This document shows, in pieces, positions 46,811 to 57,533 of a DNA stretch of 64,000 nucleotides. Every line of letters starts with the position of its first letter. Position 1 is the first letter of the stretch. The notes beneath the pieces are model-generated. The model saw nothing but the letters and a program-made list of their open reading frames with translations, was not told the origin of the DNA and did no database searches. Source of the stretch: Falciphora oryzae. Lineage: Eukaryota > Ascomycota > Sordariomycetes > Magnaporthales > Magnaporthaceae. The DNA is taken from positions 1,223,311 to 1,287,310 of the forward strand of contig JNVV01000005.1 in assembly GCA_000733355.1 (NCBI GenBank). Reading direction: 5' to 3'. Made by a program: the position numbers and the translations under genes.

Positions 46811-47311
46811 GGCGAGGGTAATGCTATCTGTGGCGGCGGGCAATGTTGTCTTGCGGTGGTGTGAGGACTGGAAACTTCGGTTGGATCTAAAGGGGCGCGA
46901 GAGCATTCTGGAGCCGAGTGATGGGCTAGATAAAGAAAAGAAGCAAGCCGCTTGGGCAAAGGGGAGGGGAGAGCTCGAGAGGTTGTCCAAGCTTTGGCCA
47001 ACCGTACTGTCCTCCTACAGGGGGCACATGTGCGTGATGGAGGGTTGTTTGCATTGGGTCAGAGAAGAAGAAAAAGTGAGGCGGGCTAGCCAGGACTCCC
47101 CGTTGGCCAAAGCGTGGCTAGGCTGCCCCAATCTGGGCTGGCGCATGCAGAGCTAAGTTGGCACGATGGCGGGGGTGCAGCAAGGACCGCTTGGATTGGA
47201 GCAGGAGCACGGCAGCCTGCCTTCAGGGTAACCGGTCTGTCTGCGGGCGGCCCACCAACGGCTAATGACGGTGGCCAGTACCAATCCTGAGGGTGTGCGC
47301 AGTGATGCCCA
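46811..47311. other. Promoter region of the dynamin gene
   Basis: No independent gene. The 3' end of the HET-like pseudogene borders it. Confidence 0.45.
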
Positions 47312-50146
47312 TCAAACGAAGACGGGCTTCTCCGCTTCTTGGGTGCCGTTGGGCGGAAATGCCTCCCCATCCATGATGCCGTGCATGTAGCAAGCACCAA
47401 CCAGCTCGTATAGATTGTTGTCTGCTCCTGTATCTGCCGCAGCTTTCCTGATAACAAACGGCGTAGGCGCCCCGTGGATGAGCACTACTTCGTCCCCGAC
47501 CTGGCACAGCGGCGGGACGCAGCCCAGGCGGCCGGCGCCCGACAGCGCAGCTCGCCGTGGCGTTGGCAAACGGCATCCCGGCGTCGTATCTGCGCCAGAA
47601 GGCCGCATCATGGACAGGGACGCACGTCTTTGCTGTCGACGGCTAGGTAGGCGATCATCTCGGCCATGAAGGAGACCCAGTTGTTGTAGTCTTCCCCGCG
47701 CGACATCGGGGCCGGGCGTATCATCCAGCGCATGTTGAGGTCGCCCGTCAGGACGCACCGGAAGACCTTTCGCAGCGGCTGGGGCGGGGCCCGCCCCTGA
47801 CTGGCCGGCTTGCCGTTGTCTTTTTCTTTCGAGCCTGTTTCTGGAGGGGACGCTGGCCAGGGGGTTGTTCCTCGCCCGCCCGGGCACGGATCTGGAGCAT
47901 GGCTCCCCAGCACCATAGCGAGTGTTTCTTCATGCCATCGGTGAGCTTCTAGCATATCTCGGGGATCGACAAACGTAGCCGGCGCGCTCAAGATGAACTC
48001 ATCGTCCTCAATGGCCGGTGTGTGGACGGCACTGAGGCGTGACAGCGTGTCCACGCGGGTACGCGGGAGCGTCAATGCCTCGCGATCGCCGACATGACCG
48101 ATGCTGAAAGCTGGCCTGGCACCTCCGGTCGCTTGGTAGTAATTAGTAGCGGACACGCGACTTGTCCCAGAGGGTTGACGACATGAGTGCGCCCCGGTCG
48201 GCCGGGCCTGTCCAGTCCGGGACCCAGTAAGGGAGTGCTTGGTGGCGCCTGCTACACCCACTCCGGCCAACTGAAGAAACGAGTGGCTCCCCGGTTGTCA
48301 GGAGGTATTTTGCCGTGTTGACGTAAACGGACTCGGTGGTTGTCTCACTACCGTAGTTCGGAGTGAGCGTAGGAGGGCGATCGTCTCCCATCAAACCAAG
48401 CAGGGCGGGGGCCTTGTCCCTGGCGTCGGTAGCCTGGTGGGCCATGGAGCTTTCTAGGAGGTACGACAGTGGTGCTGGGTTCTGCATCAGGCCCTTTGAC
48501 CATTGGTTCATACCAACCAAAAACACCCCTTTGCGCATGTCCATGCTTCGCATTCTGTGGGAGATGGTTGACTGCCACGGCCCTGGTGTATGCTCTGCAG
48601 GGAGCCTGTCATCTCGAAGTCTTCGAGAAGCTCAAACGTTTCGAGAAGACGAGACCAGTCGTAAAGTCTGCCACCATACCAGACTGATTCTTGGCGAGTT
48701 TGGCGACGCTGCAGCCACCTCCTGAACAACCCAGACGCGGGTGAACCAAGGCTGGGCAAGCAACTGTATCAAGGCTAGCCATCTGATACTCATACCCTCG
48801 CCCCGTGACACTTCTTGATAGAGCTCTGAGCTAGAACAGCCAGCGGGACGCTTTAGAATGAGTTCATGGATCAGGCTGTTAGCTGCAGCCTCAAGGATAG
48901 GGTTGCCCAGATATACAATGACACGGTTGGCTTTTTCATATATCTGTCTCATAAGCAAGACCTGCTGGCCAAGCTTTTCCGTATTGGTATTATGCGGTGA
49001 TTGATTGATGCAGACGGCGTCGATCCATACTAATCGAGTCTTCCAGGGAGAGGACAAGTTGTAGAGCGCTTTGTAAGTTGGGTCGAACACCTCGAGCCAC
49101 TCGGAAGTGGAGGAACACTGTCGAGCGTCTGTCTCATCTAGAACCTTGAGCCGGCACCGCACCTTGGATGTACCCCAGTGGTATGAGATGGCGTCGTAGC
49201 GAGGGAGGTTCTCAAGGTTCATGTGTGTGATTGTTACCCTAACACCGAGGAAAGGGATCCAGCGATGTAATCGAACCAGCCGGATCTGTCCACCCTGGGT
49301 GAGCGGCCGGTAAGCCCATGGTCTTGGTGAAGAGTATGTAGTAGAGGTGGTAACTAGATATCTTGTAAGATCAACGACGGGAAGGACACCCGCCAGCTTT
49401 GCGTACAGCCTGCGGCGCCAGTTCACGGCTTTCTGAGCACCGCGTAGAGTCTCGAGTAGGATGGCGATGATGATGGTGATGAAGGCGTATGGTGAATAGG
49501 CTATTTGTGGTTCGAATATGGGTGTCAGGTGATATTAACCGTTAAAGTATGCGGCAACACAGACGACTTGTCTGAGGGGAGCTTACATGACTTCGATACT
49601 AATGTTAGCCGCGGTGATGTGAGGGATCCCCGCCGTGCCAGCCACACTATGCTCAGGCCAATCACCAGAACGGAAAGAAGTCCGGCAAGGAGCCCAGGAC
49701 TCCGTGAAATGGTGGTTAATAGGTGCGGAAAAGCTGATGCGGCGGAGATGGTCCAGATGATTCCACGACGAACAAGGGCTATGGCGTGGAAAATAAGCCC
49801 CCCTCATCTTTGCATTGAAGGTTTGAAAGGCGCGGGCATCGTACGGCTCCTCGCGCGTCACCAGAAAGCTGCACTCCGATAGGTAAGCGGATAAGATGAC
49901 CAGCCCCCAGATGCCGATGAGTCTAACGTTGCAGAGGCTGAGGAGAACAGCCATGGACACGGCCCCTTGGATATTGTTGTCATTTCGCCTCCCTGAAGAA
50001 CCAGGAAGCGGAAAGCGCAACGGAACCTGGTGATCGACGTTGTGGCCGTCCCCGAGCAAGAGGACCTCCCGGCGTAGATTATCCAGTGTTGTCCTCATCC
50101 TCCGCCGCATTTCTTCCACGGATATCTCTTCATCGCGAGGATGCAT
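47312..50146 (-). pseudogene. HET-domain protein with N-terminal membrane segments, broken frame
   Basis: From the ATG at 50146 the frame reads an N-terminal region with a hydrophobic segment. The frame changes at a run of six C/G (49798-49803), then reads a further membrane helix, an 86-bp intron (49586-49501) and another helix. A classic heterokaryon-incompatibility domain follows: YDAISYHWG, RLVWIDAVCINQ, QVLLMRQIYEKA, PWFTRVWVVQE. Later HET-like pieces (YGGRLYDWSRLLETF, DARDKAPALLGL, LPYWVPDWT) lie in other frames, with changes near 48690, 48560, 48155 and 47610. HET proteins trigger cell death on fusion of unlike strains; such genes decay often. Several separate indels make a pseudogene more likely than sequencing error, but the homopolymer site could be either. 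Confidence 0.75.
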
Positions 50147-52124
50147 CTAGACGGCTCTGGGGATCGGATGGTTGGCTGAGAGCGATAAATGATTCTTTGA
50201 TTGCTTTGGTGGTTTTGAGAACATGGAGAATTCAGCTCATGAGGGAGGTCAGGGTTATCATTTGTCCGATGGCGGTGGCTGCGCATTCTTCATCTGCGGC
50301 TGAAACGCTGGGCACGTGGAGGAGGACAGCCAATGGGGGAGCCGCAATTTTTCCCACAACCAGATCAGGGACAAGATTTGTATCAAAGAAATATCATGAC
50401 AGAATAGAGGTCGGCACTTCGGAGGATGTCCAGCCATGCAAGGGATTCATTTCTGCTCCTCTGAAATATAGATCGACCTCCATAGGCCAACCACATGCGG
50501 CCTTCGCACTTCTTGCTTGAAAAGGGGTGACGGTGGGCTATTGTGCCGGAGTAAATATACCAGTGCCGTGGGAGTCATTCGGTCGTAAAAAGTGCAGGTG
50601 TCGGTGAGAGTAGCAAATAATTCAATGAGAACTTGAAGGACCAAAGGGTGGAAAGGCACTATTCGGCAAAATGGATAAGATAGGTCAGCTAACGTCGAAT
50701 TGCGGACTTTCCTAGTTTCCAAGGCATAAGTGAGGGAGTGCCGAGGGAAGATCAGCAGACTGGACGTCCTGTGTTCAAGGACCAGCCAGCCGAGGACACG
50801 AATGCAGCACAAAAGGACTACATGAGAAGCCTCTTGGGTGGAGGAGGATGGGATGGGATGCATGTAGGTGAAGGGAGGTCGGAAAATGGTGATGAGGCCA
50901 GGCGAATCAATCCGGAAAGGAGGGAGAGCTTACCACTCGCGCGGTGGACTGGGTCCTTCACAATAATGCTCCCGCATCAAGCTTGTTCTTCCCTGGACCT
51001 CTTGTAAACAATCGCGCGGCTACCAACCCAGGTAGGGTCGTAGTCCATCTTGATTCTTCCTGCGAAGAAGCTGCTCGCGGTAGGCTGGGTCCTTGACAAT
51101 GATGCGCAGAGTCTGCTACCGGATCCGGTCAGGCTCGACACCACTTTGACGGAAGAGTTTGGCAAATGCTGCCTCGGCTTCCTCGGCCGAGTCGAAGACG
51201 GGATCGTTGCTGGCGGGGATGAAGGCCTGAAATTGACTGTCGTCGCTAGTTTTCAGCATAAACTATGCAACTAGCAACTGGAGGATTCTGCTTTTGGTGT
51301 GAGACGAGTATCACCGAAGGAGATGTGGCATGTGGGGAGAAGAAATAGGGAAGGGAGCCAAAGAGGGAAGGTGATGGAGGATACGGAGAGGTATATGGTA
51401 CTTACTAGATGTCTGCGAAGAAGCTTGATTAGATCAAGGTGGTCGCATAAGTGAAAGGAACGTATTTAGTGGCAATTTCACGAAAGATACCGTGATGTAT
51501 GATCCCTCAAGACAGGATACCATGGCTTGGGGCGATCTACCTGTCTGTGCGTGTTCTGGAAGTTTTTTTTTTCCTGGGCGTTTTGGCGGTGGGCGACGTG
51601 GGGTTTTGTGACCTCCACATGTCATGTGACAGTCTTACCAGGCTTCTCAGTTCCTTAGAAGGACTAAGAAGTGCACCATAATAGGACTCGGTGGAAGGAT
51701 AGTAGGTGGCTTGGAGGATTGATAGAAAGTATCACAGTAATTACCCAGAAGAAACAGTGCCCATCGGCTCTATTTGTAATGTGGACAAACTGGGGAATAG
51801 AAAAACCTCGAGGAACCGGACCCGGCAGAGAAAATAGAGCCGGATAGAAGATCCATGGTCCCCGGGGAACGGTTCCCTGGGGCCATAGGGGCCTCTAACA
51901 GGCAGGAGGTCTAACAGAAAATTTGAAATCCCCCCACCTTTCCTGCCCCCTCACTTATGCCCTTGTTCTTTTCCTCTTTCTCTTTCTCGTTTTACATCGG
52001 CCCTTTCTCTTTTTCTTCTTAGTACCTGCTGTAACCCATAATTGTTCTGGGTTACATTAATAGCGTCAGGCGGCTCTCGGTTTCAAAACGGCTTGCAAAA
52101 CGCTCAAATCAACCCACCACGACC
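50147..52124. other. Intergenic with a PRP40-like relic
   Basis: No intact gene. It includes the FF-domain-like fragment listed separately. Other open frames (for example 50447-50863 minus) have no recognisable features. A T/C-rich tract (51950-52020) precedes the gene at 52125. Confidence 0.45.
50935..51225 (-). pseudogene. Decayed fragment resembling an FF domain of PRP40
   Basis: The minus strand at about 51225-51045 reads AFIPASNDPVFDSAEEAE, then AAFAKLFRQSGVEPD, an in-frame TAG (51116-51118), and QTLRIIVKDPAYRE. This order (EEAEAAF, then a KL..SGV.PD turn, then QTL...KDP.YR) matches the first FF domain of the splicing factor PRP40, in which tryptophans normally occupy the region around the stop. 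A second, shorter copy of the last motif (IIVKDPVHRA) lies at 50941-50969, 25 of 29 bases identical to 51077-51105. No start, WW domains or introns are visible, so this is a relic of a partial duplication. Confidence 0.55.
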
Positions 52125-52727
52125 ATGCCTGTTCCCCCGAAGCAGGAGCATGCGAACCAACGCGCCTTTCAGATTCTCGAAATCTTGGAGGAGTGCCACG
52201 TTTTCGACGACGTGGTCATTTCCTGCATCCGTAAGAGCGCCGACCCCTCCGGCCTCGACGATCCCAATGTCGAGGCCTTCCATCGAACGATCTTCGACTG
52301 GATGACCAGCTACATCTGGGGCCTGGAGTCCGGCAACGAGCCTGTCCCCTCCGGGCTCGACGCCGAGCTGGTCATTATCCGCCGCATCGCCAAGGCCGTT
52401 TTCGACTTCGAGGCCGACCACCACGTGGCCAAGATGGCCTTTTGCTCCATCCTGGCTATCGGCGTCCTCGAGTGGCTGGCCCCGACGGTCATCGCCACCT
52501 TGTTCCACAAGGCTGAGACGCCAGCCGGCGGAGTTCTCGAGGGCTACACTGGTGAGAGAGATCGTCCCCGCCCGTTTCCCTTGCAGCCTTGTAGTTGGAT
52601 AACCGTACGATAATCACGTGTTGCAGTCAGCGTCACCCCTGGCCATTATTACATCCCCTACGCGCCGCAGATCCTGGTTCAGGAATTTGTAAAGCGCGTG
52701 CGCCTCTTTTACCAGTCTGTTGTCTGA
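52125..52727 (+). CDS. Hypothetical protein with one hydrophobic segment, 175 aa
   Basis: Two exons: 52125-52551 and 52627-52727, with a 75-bp intron (GTGAGA...TGCAG), phase 1. The N-terminal half is helical and acidic (HANQRAFQILEILEECHVFD). A hydrophobic segment (CSILAIGVLEWLAPTVIATL, about residues 105-124) is followed by GGVLEGYT and, in exon 2, by HYYIPYAPQILVQEFVKRVR. The abrupt stop just after that suggests a C-terminally shortened member of a longer family, but I do not recognise it. It lies 270 bp from the 3' end of the large pore-forming-like gene, converging with it. Function unknown. Confidence 0.6.
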
Positions 52728-52996
52728 TCTCAGGATCATGAGAGCGAGGCGAGCACAAAGCCTGCCTTCAGAAGGCCTAATCACCAAAAACTGTGGCTCA
52801 GGGTTGAGCCATGACCTCGGGGTGATAAGAGACACAGTTCTGGAAGCATCATGATAGGATTTGACGGGCATATCGTCGAGCTGGTAGAAGGAGCCTGAAT
52901 TTTTTTTGTTCACGCCTGATATGAGCTAAATACATCTAGTATAGTTTCCTAGGCTAGCTCGCGGAAAATACTATCCCTTTCCTGCTCCTCAACAGC

Positions 52997-55900
52997 TTAA
53001 ACCACGCCCTCCCAAGCTCCAAACGAATTGACGACGGCAGACCATGTGGACTTGTACAGATCGATCTCGAGCTCCTTCATCGGCTTCAGGACCACCCACA
53101 GGTCCGAGGCCGTGTTCGCCTGGGTGGCCATGTCGGCCCAGAACAGGGCCATGCTGGCCGACAGGGCGAACAGGCCGCTCAGCTGGCCCTGGCTCGCGTT
53201 CACGACGTTGATGGTGTGGCTCATGGTGTTGACCTGCGCGCCCAACCGGGCCTGCTGCTGGTAGGCGTCGTTCAGCTTGCCGGTGATGGCCTCGATGATG
53301 GCCTCGATGATGGCCTTGATCCCCTCGACGGCGATCCAGCCGAGGATGGCATCGATGCCCGACATGATGGCGGCCATCTTGGCCTGCTGCTCGGCCAGTT
53401 CGCGGCGCATCCGCGCAATCCCGTTGACCAGGTCCTGCTGCTGCTGCTGCAGCTCCGAGAAGCGGCCCTTGGTGAAGTCGAGCGCGTTGCGCGCCTGAGT
53501 CTGCAGGTCGCGCAGCGCGGCGTCGACGAGCGCCGACGTGTCCCTGCCCTGCGCCAGGCGCGCGACGCGCGACTGGTAGAAGGCCTGCCACTCGGCCTCG
53601 GACACGGGCAGCGAGGGCACCTGGGGCTGGACGCGGGCGAAGTCGAGCAGCGACCGGACGGCGTCGTGGACGCGCGGGATGCCGACCGAGCCCAGCGAGT
53701 TGCACAGGCCCTGGATCGACCTCGCCAGGTCGCCCTGCCCGACGTTGTCGAGGGCTTTCGCCACCTGCGCCCACTGGCTCACGAGCGAGTCCAGGTCCTG
53801 CGGCAAAGGCGGGTGGCCGCGCAGCGTCGGGGCGCAGAAGAAGGCGTCGACCTCGTCCTTGGCCGACGTCGCCATGAGGGTCATGAGGCCCAGCTCGTGG
53901 TCCTCGGCGCTGAGCGACTCGGCGGGCTGGCTGCTGTCCCTGCCGTCGGTGTAGGCTGGTAGGCTTTCGACCGAGAGGAGGCTGTTGGTGTTGGGTTTGG
54001 TGTCGCCATGGGAAGATATGGAGGTGCCGGTGACGACCTCGGCGTAGTTTTGCGCGCCCTTGCGCATGTTGTCCCAGGACTCCAGGGTAAGCGCGAGGTT
54101 TGACGGGGTGAAGAATTTGGGGTTCCCCCTAAGCGGGCGTTGCCATGGTTGTCAGTTCAGTCCTTATGCAAAAGCAGATAGGAAGGTGGAAGATGGACGA
54201 TGCACTTACCACAGGTCGTACATGTTCTCCACGTCGCCCAGGTTGCTGCTGATCATGTCCCAGGCGTCGCCAATCTTGGTCATCATGGCCAGAATGGACC
54301 CAAACATGGGGATCACCGTCTCCAGCTGCTTCTTGCTCTGCTGCGCCCGTGCGATGGACGCCTTGAGGTTCTCGATGACCTGAGCAAGCCCCACCGCCTT
54401 GAGCGTCGTCTGGATCGTCTGCGACAGGGCGAGGCCGGCCTTGAGGGCCAGCTCGCCAGCGGCAGGGGCAGCCCCGCTCATAAGCGAGCCGATGGCACCG
54501 GCGGCGAAGGCCAGCGTCATAATACCCTCGAGGACGGCCGTGATCCAGGCGTCTTTTTTTTTTTTTGCTGCTATCAGCGTCTTCCCGGCCATCACCAAAC
54601 CGAGCTTGGTCCTATTGACTTGGGAAAGGAGGTACTCACACTTGTACTCCTTTTCAGCCTTGGTAAGAGCTTCCTTTTGCTCCTCGATCTGCTTCACGAC
54701 CTGCATGAGCTGCTTCTGGAGCTGGTCCATGATGTCCTGGAACTCCTGCTGAAGAGCACGGGTCTCCTCGGCGATGGCCTTTGCCTTTTGGCCGTGGCGC
54801 TATTGTTTTCACCTCGTCAGCTCATCCGGTCCTACTGCCCCCAGTCGATTGGAAACGTTTTGCGGACAAAGTGATACACTTACCATCACAAGCGTGGTGG
54901 CCTGCTCAAGGAAGGTGTCGAGGGGAATACCTCCGGGCTGGTTGACCCTGGGCAGGAGGGCCTGAGACACGAGCGAGTACGCGCAGATTTCCCTGATAAT
55001 AGGCAGCGGCTTTGTCTGCAGAGCACGGTACTTGGCCTAAATATCCAGCACAACAGAGCGCAGATCGGTATCCTCGCCCTGCTTGGTGGTCACCTTGAAG
55101 GCGTTGACGTACGGGATGGCCAGAAAGTCACTGAGCGCCTTGTTGATGCGGCCGGACTCGGGCCCCATGTCGGCGAGAAGGGTTTCCATGTACGAGGGCG
55201 GGCCGAACGCGTCCCTGACGTCCTCGGGGGACTTGTCGTCGCTGCTGCCGTTCGAGTCGACAGCCATCAGGGACACCTCAGCTCCCTTGTCGGAGCGCAC
55301 AAGAAGGCTCGTGTTGTTGAAAGAAAAGAGGCCCATGGTGGCGGGCAATCCCTGGGTGGCTAGCGTGATGTAGCCCTGGAGGTTACTGCTGATGACGCCC
55401 CAGAGCGCGACCATGTCCTTGTTCCCCTGCTCCCAGCCCTCGGGCGGGTTGGTGATGGAGCGGCGGAACCGGGCGATGCCGGCTGGCAGGTTGGAAATGC
55501 CTGACTGGCAGCCGCTTAGGGCGCGCATGTACGTGTCGGCCGCGAAGCTGGCCTGGTCGAACAGCGAGGACGCCGAGTTGAGCTTGGAGGCGCACGAGTT
55601 CCAGTTGGCGACGATCTTCTTCGCCTCGTCCTTGTTGGAGGCGATGATCTGGTCAAAGGTCTTGAGCATGTTGGAGGATGAGATGGTCAGGCCCGCGAGG
55701 GAGAGTAGTTTGGCCTGGGGCCCGGGCTTGGTGATGTCCAGGTCGCCCGTGATTGGCTTGAAGCAGCCCGCCACGACGCTCAGCAGGCTGACGCCGTCGA
55801 GTGGGTTCGGCGAGGGCGGCTTCCCATTCATGGTGGCCGCGAGGAGGAGCTTGATCCTCTTGGCCGACACTGATGCCTCAGAGATGGGGTCGCTAGCGCT

Positions 55901-56359
55901 GGAGACATCGCTTTGGGCAGACTATAGTGATTCTCTTGTTACTCACTGATAAGCCAACTCTGATAAGTCTTTGCAACATACCTTGGCAGCCGCTGAAGCA
56001 GCATCCAGGTCAACCTTGGGAATCGCCTCAACCGCGCCATCAAGAGCGGAGCAGAATGCGTCTAGGTCCGACACGTTTGGGGCAAGAGTCATAAGGACCT
56101 TGGCATACGCCGAAGCTGAGCGGAAGGCCTCGACAGGGACGGTGGAGAGGGTGCTGACGGATGTGGAGGCAGAATTAAGCAGGGCAAATGGAGACTCGGA
56201 CGGCGAGGAACTGCCATCCGCAGCAGCAACCACAAAGGGGTTGCTCTTGAGATCTTTGATACACTCCAGCACCGTCTGGAGATTGATCGTGCAGTCTCCC
56301 ACGCCCTCGAAGCCGTAAGGGGCCAGCGTCTTGTAGTCGGCAGGTGCTGCGTTAGACAT
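52997..56359 (-). CDS. Large helical protein with alpha-pore-forming-toxin-like architecture, one in-frame TAG
   Basis: Five exons: 56359-55982, 55921-54884, 54799-54640, 54567-54210 and 54128-52997. All introns are GT-AG and all phases close, giving about 1021 codons with a single TAG at 55037-55039 (codon 421). Three helical blocks are visible. Residues 130-330 form an amphipathic bundle. Residues 422-680 hold long heptad-like helices around a hydrophobic hairpin (about 533-570, after a KKKK patch). Residues 820-1021 hold a Gln-rich coiled coil (ELQQQQQDLV) leading into a second hydrophobic segment (about 896-928). This helix-hairpin-helix plan is that of ClyA, Cry6Aa, NheA and XaxA/XaxB alpha-pore formers, here repeated in one chain. 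No signal peptide. Family membership is inferred from architecture, not from a database hit. Confidence 0.6.
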
Positions 56360-57533
56360 GGTGGCTGGGAGGAGGAGGTATCAAGTATAAATCAGGAGAA
56401 ATAAGAGGCGGGAAGGAGAAGGAGGGGGAAAGGGTAGTAAAAGGTACGTTGGAGAAGAGTCGTTTAGAAAAAGATCAGGAGTCCAGTCCAGATATTTTCT
56501 CAGGAGTGCTTGGGAGGGAACTGGCCTGGGTTTTGAGAGATGGAGAAGAGGAGATCTTGGGGGCACAAGACCGGCTTTAATGTACGAGGCACGACCTGGA
56601 CGCAACTTGACGGTGACAACTTTGATGAACAAAGCCGAGCCGCACCGACCAGGCTCGGTGGTGAAGCCTTGTTTCTCTCAAGATCTGGACCCTTCCAGAC
56701 GACGCACCCCGCGACAATCGCCGCTACTCCGCTGGAGACTGTCCGGGATCGCCGTGCTGACGACGACGTGGCCGAAGGCCGGTCCAGATCGTCGTCGGGG
56801 TAAACGCGGCTGAGACAATAAATCACCCGCTCGATCCCGACGAATATGCATCTTCTCGTGGCCTTGTGTCGACATTGGATGCCAGAAAGCCCGGTGGGGA
56901 ACATGGCGAGGTCGTTGAGGTCATCAAGGGCCTGCCGATGCACCTTGTCGGCGTCAATAATGCTGCGAGTTGCCGAATCCGGACGTTCAGGTCGGTGCCA
57001 TGTTCGGGGCCACACCGGCTTGCCCGGATGGGCATAAACCCGGCCCGGACGGCGGCGGATATGACTGGTGCCTGTGCCGGACTAGGGATCCACGTCACCA
57101 GCTCTCTAGCGCGCCGACGCTTGCAGGGGCCCCGAGGACGTCCAGACTCGGGCATGGGAAACCTGGTGTGGATGTTTTCCCAAGCGCGGGGAGCGACAAG
57201 AGCTGGGGAGTCGGATATCGCGGTCTTGCCCAACACGGTCCTCATCCGTCTTCCAGGGTCTTCAAGAATAGTCGGGTATTCTTGTCAAAGACGTCGCCCA
57301 TACTCGGGCCAAGCACCCCCAGGGTTATAAGACGAGCACCGCAGCCTCAATTGTGAGTTTATCTCCATCTGTTTTGACCCAAACACCTCCGCTGAGACCA
57401 CCATCTACCAAATTATCCATACTACCAATCCTTATCCCCCATTATTCCCTCCAATCTTTTTCCTCTACCCCTCTTCCCAGCGCTCTCCCCAAAGCCCCTC
57501 CCCACTACTTTCCTCCCCCGCCATAGCATCGAC
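56360..57533. other. Divergent promoter between the two pore-forming-like genes
   Basis: 1174 bp separates the two start codons. A TATA-like TATAAG (57326-57331) precedes the plus gene by about 205 bp. On the minus side there is a purine-rich stretch on the plus strand (pyrimidine-rich leader for the minus gene) and only a weak TTAAAG near 56575. Open frames inside it are featureless. Joint regulation is possible but unproven. Confidence 0.5.
57326..57331 (+). promoter_or_regulatory. TATA-like box of the plus-strand pore-forming-like gene
   Basis: TATAAG about 205 bp upstream of the ATG at 57534. Confidence 0.4.

Noticed and set aside
51880..51930. GC-rich imperfect palindrome (CCCCGGGGAACGGTTCCCTGGGG)
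   Set aside because: Short, single and in a region without a gene; no evidence for a terminator or binding site.
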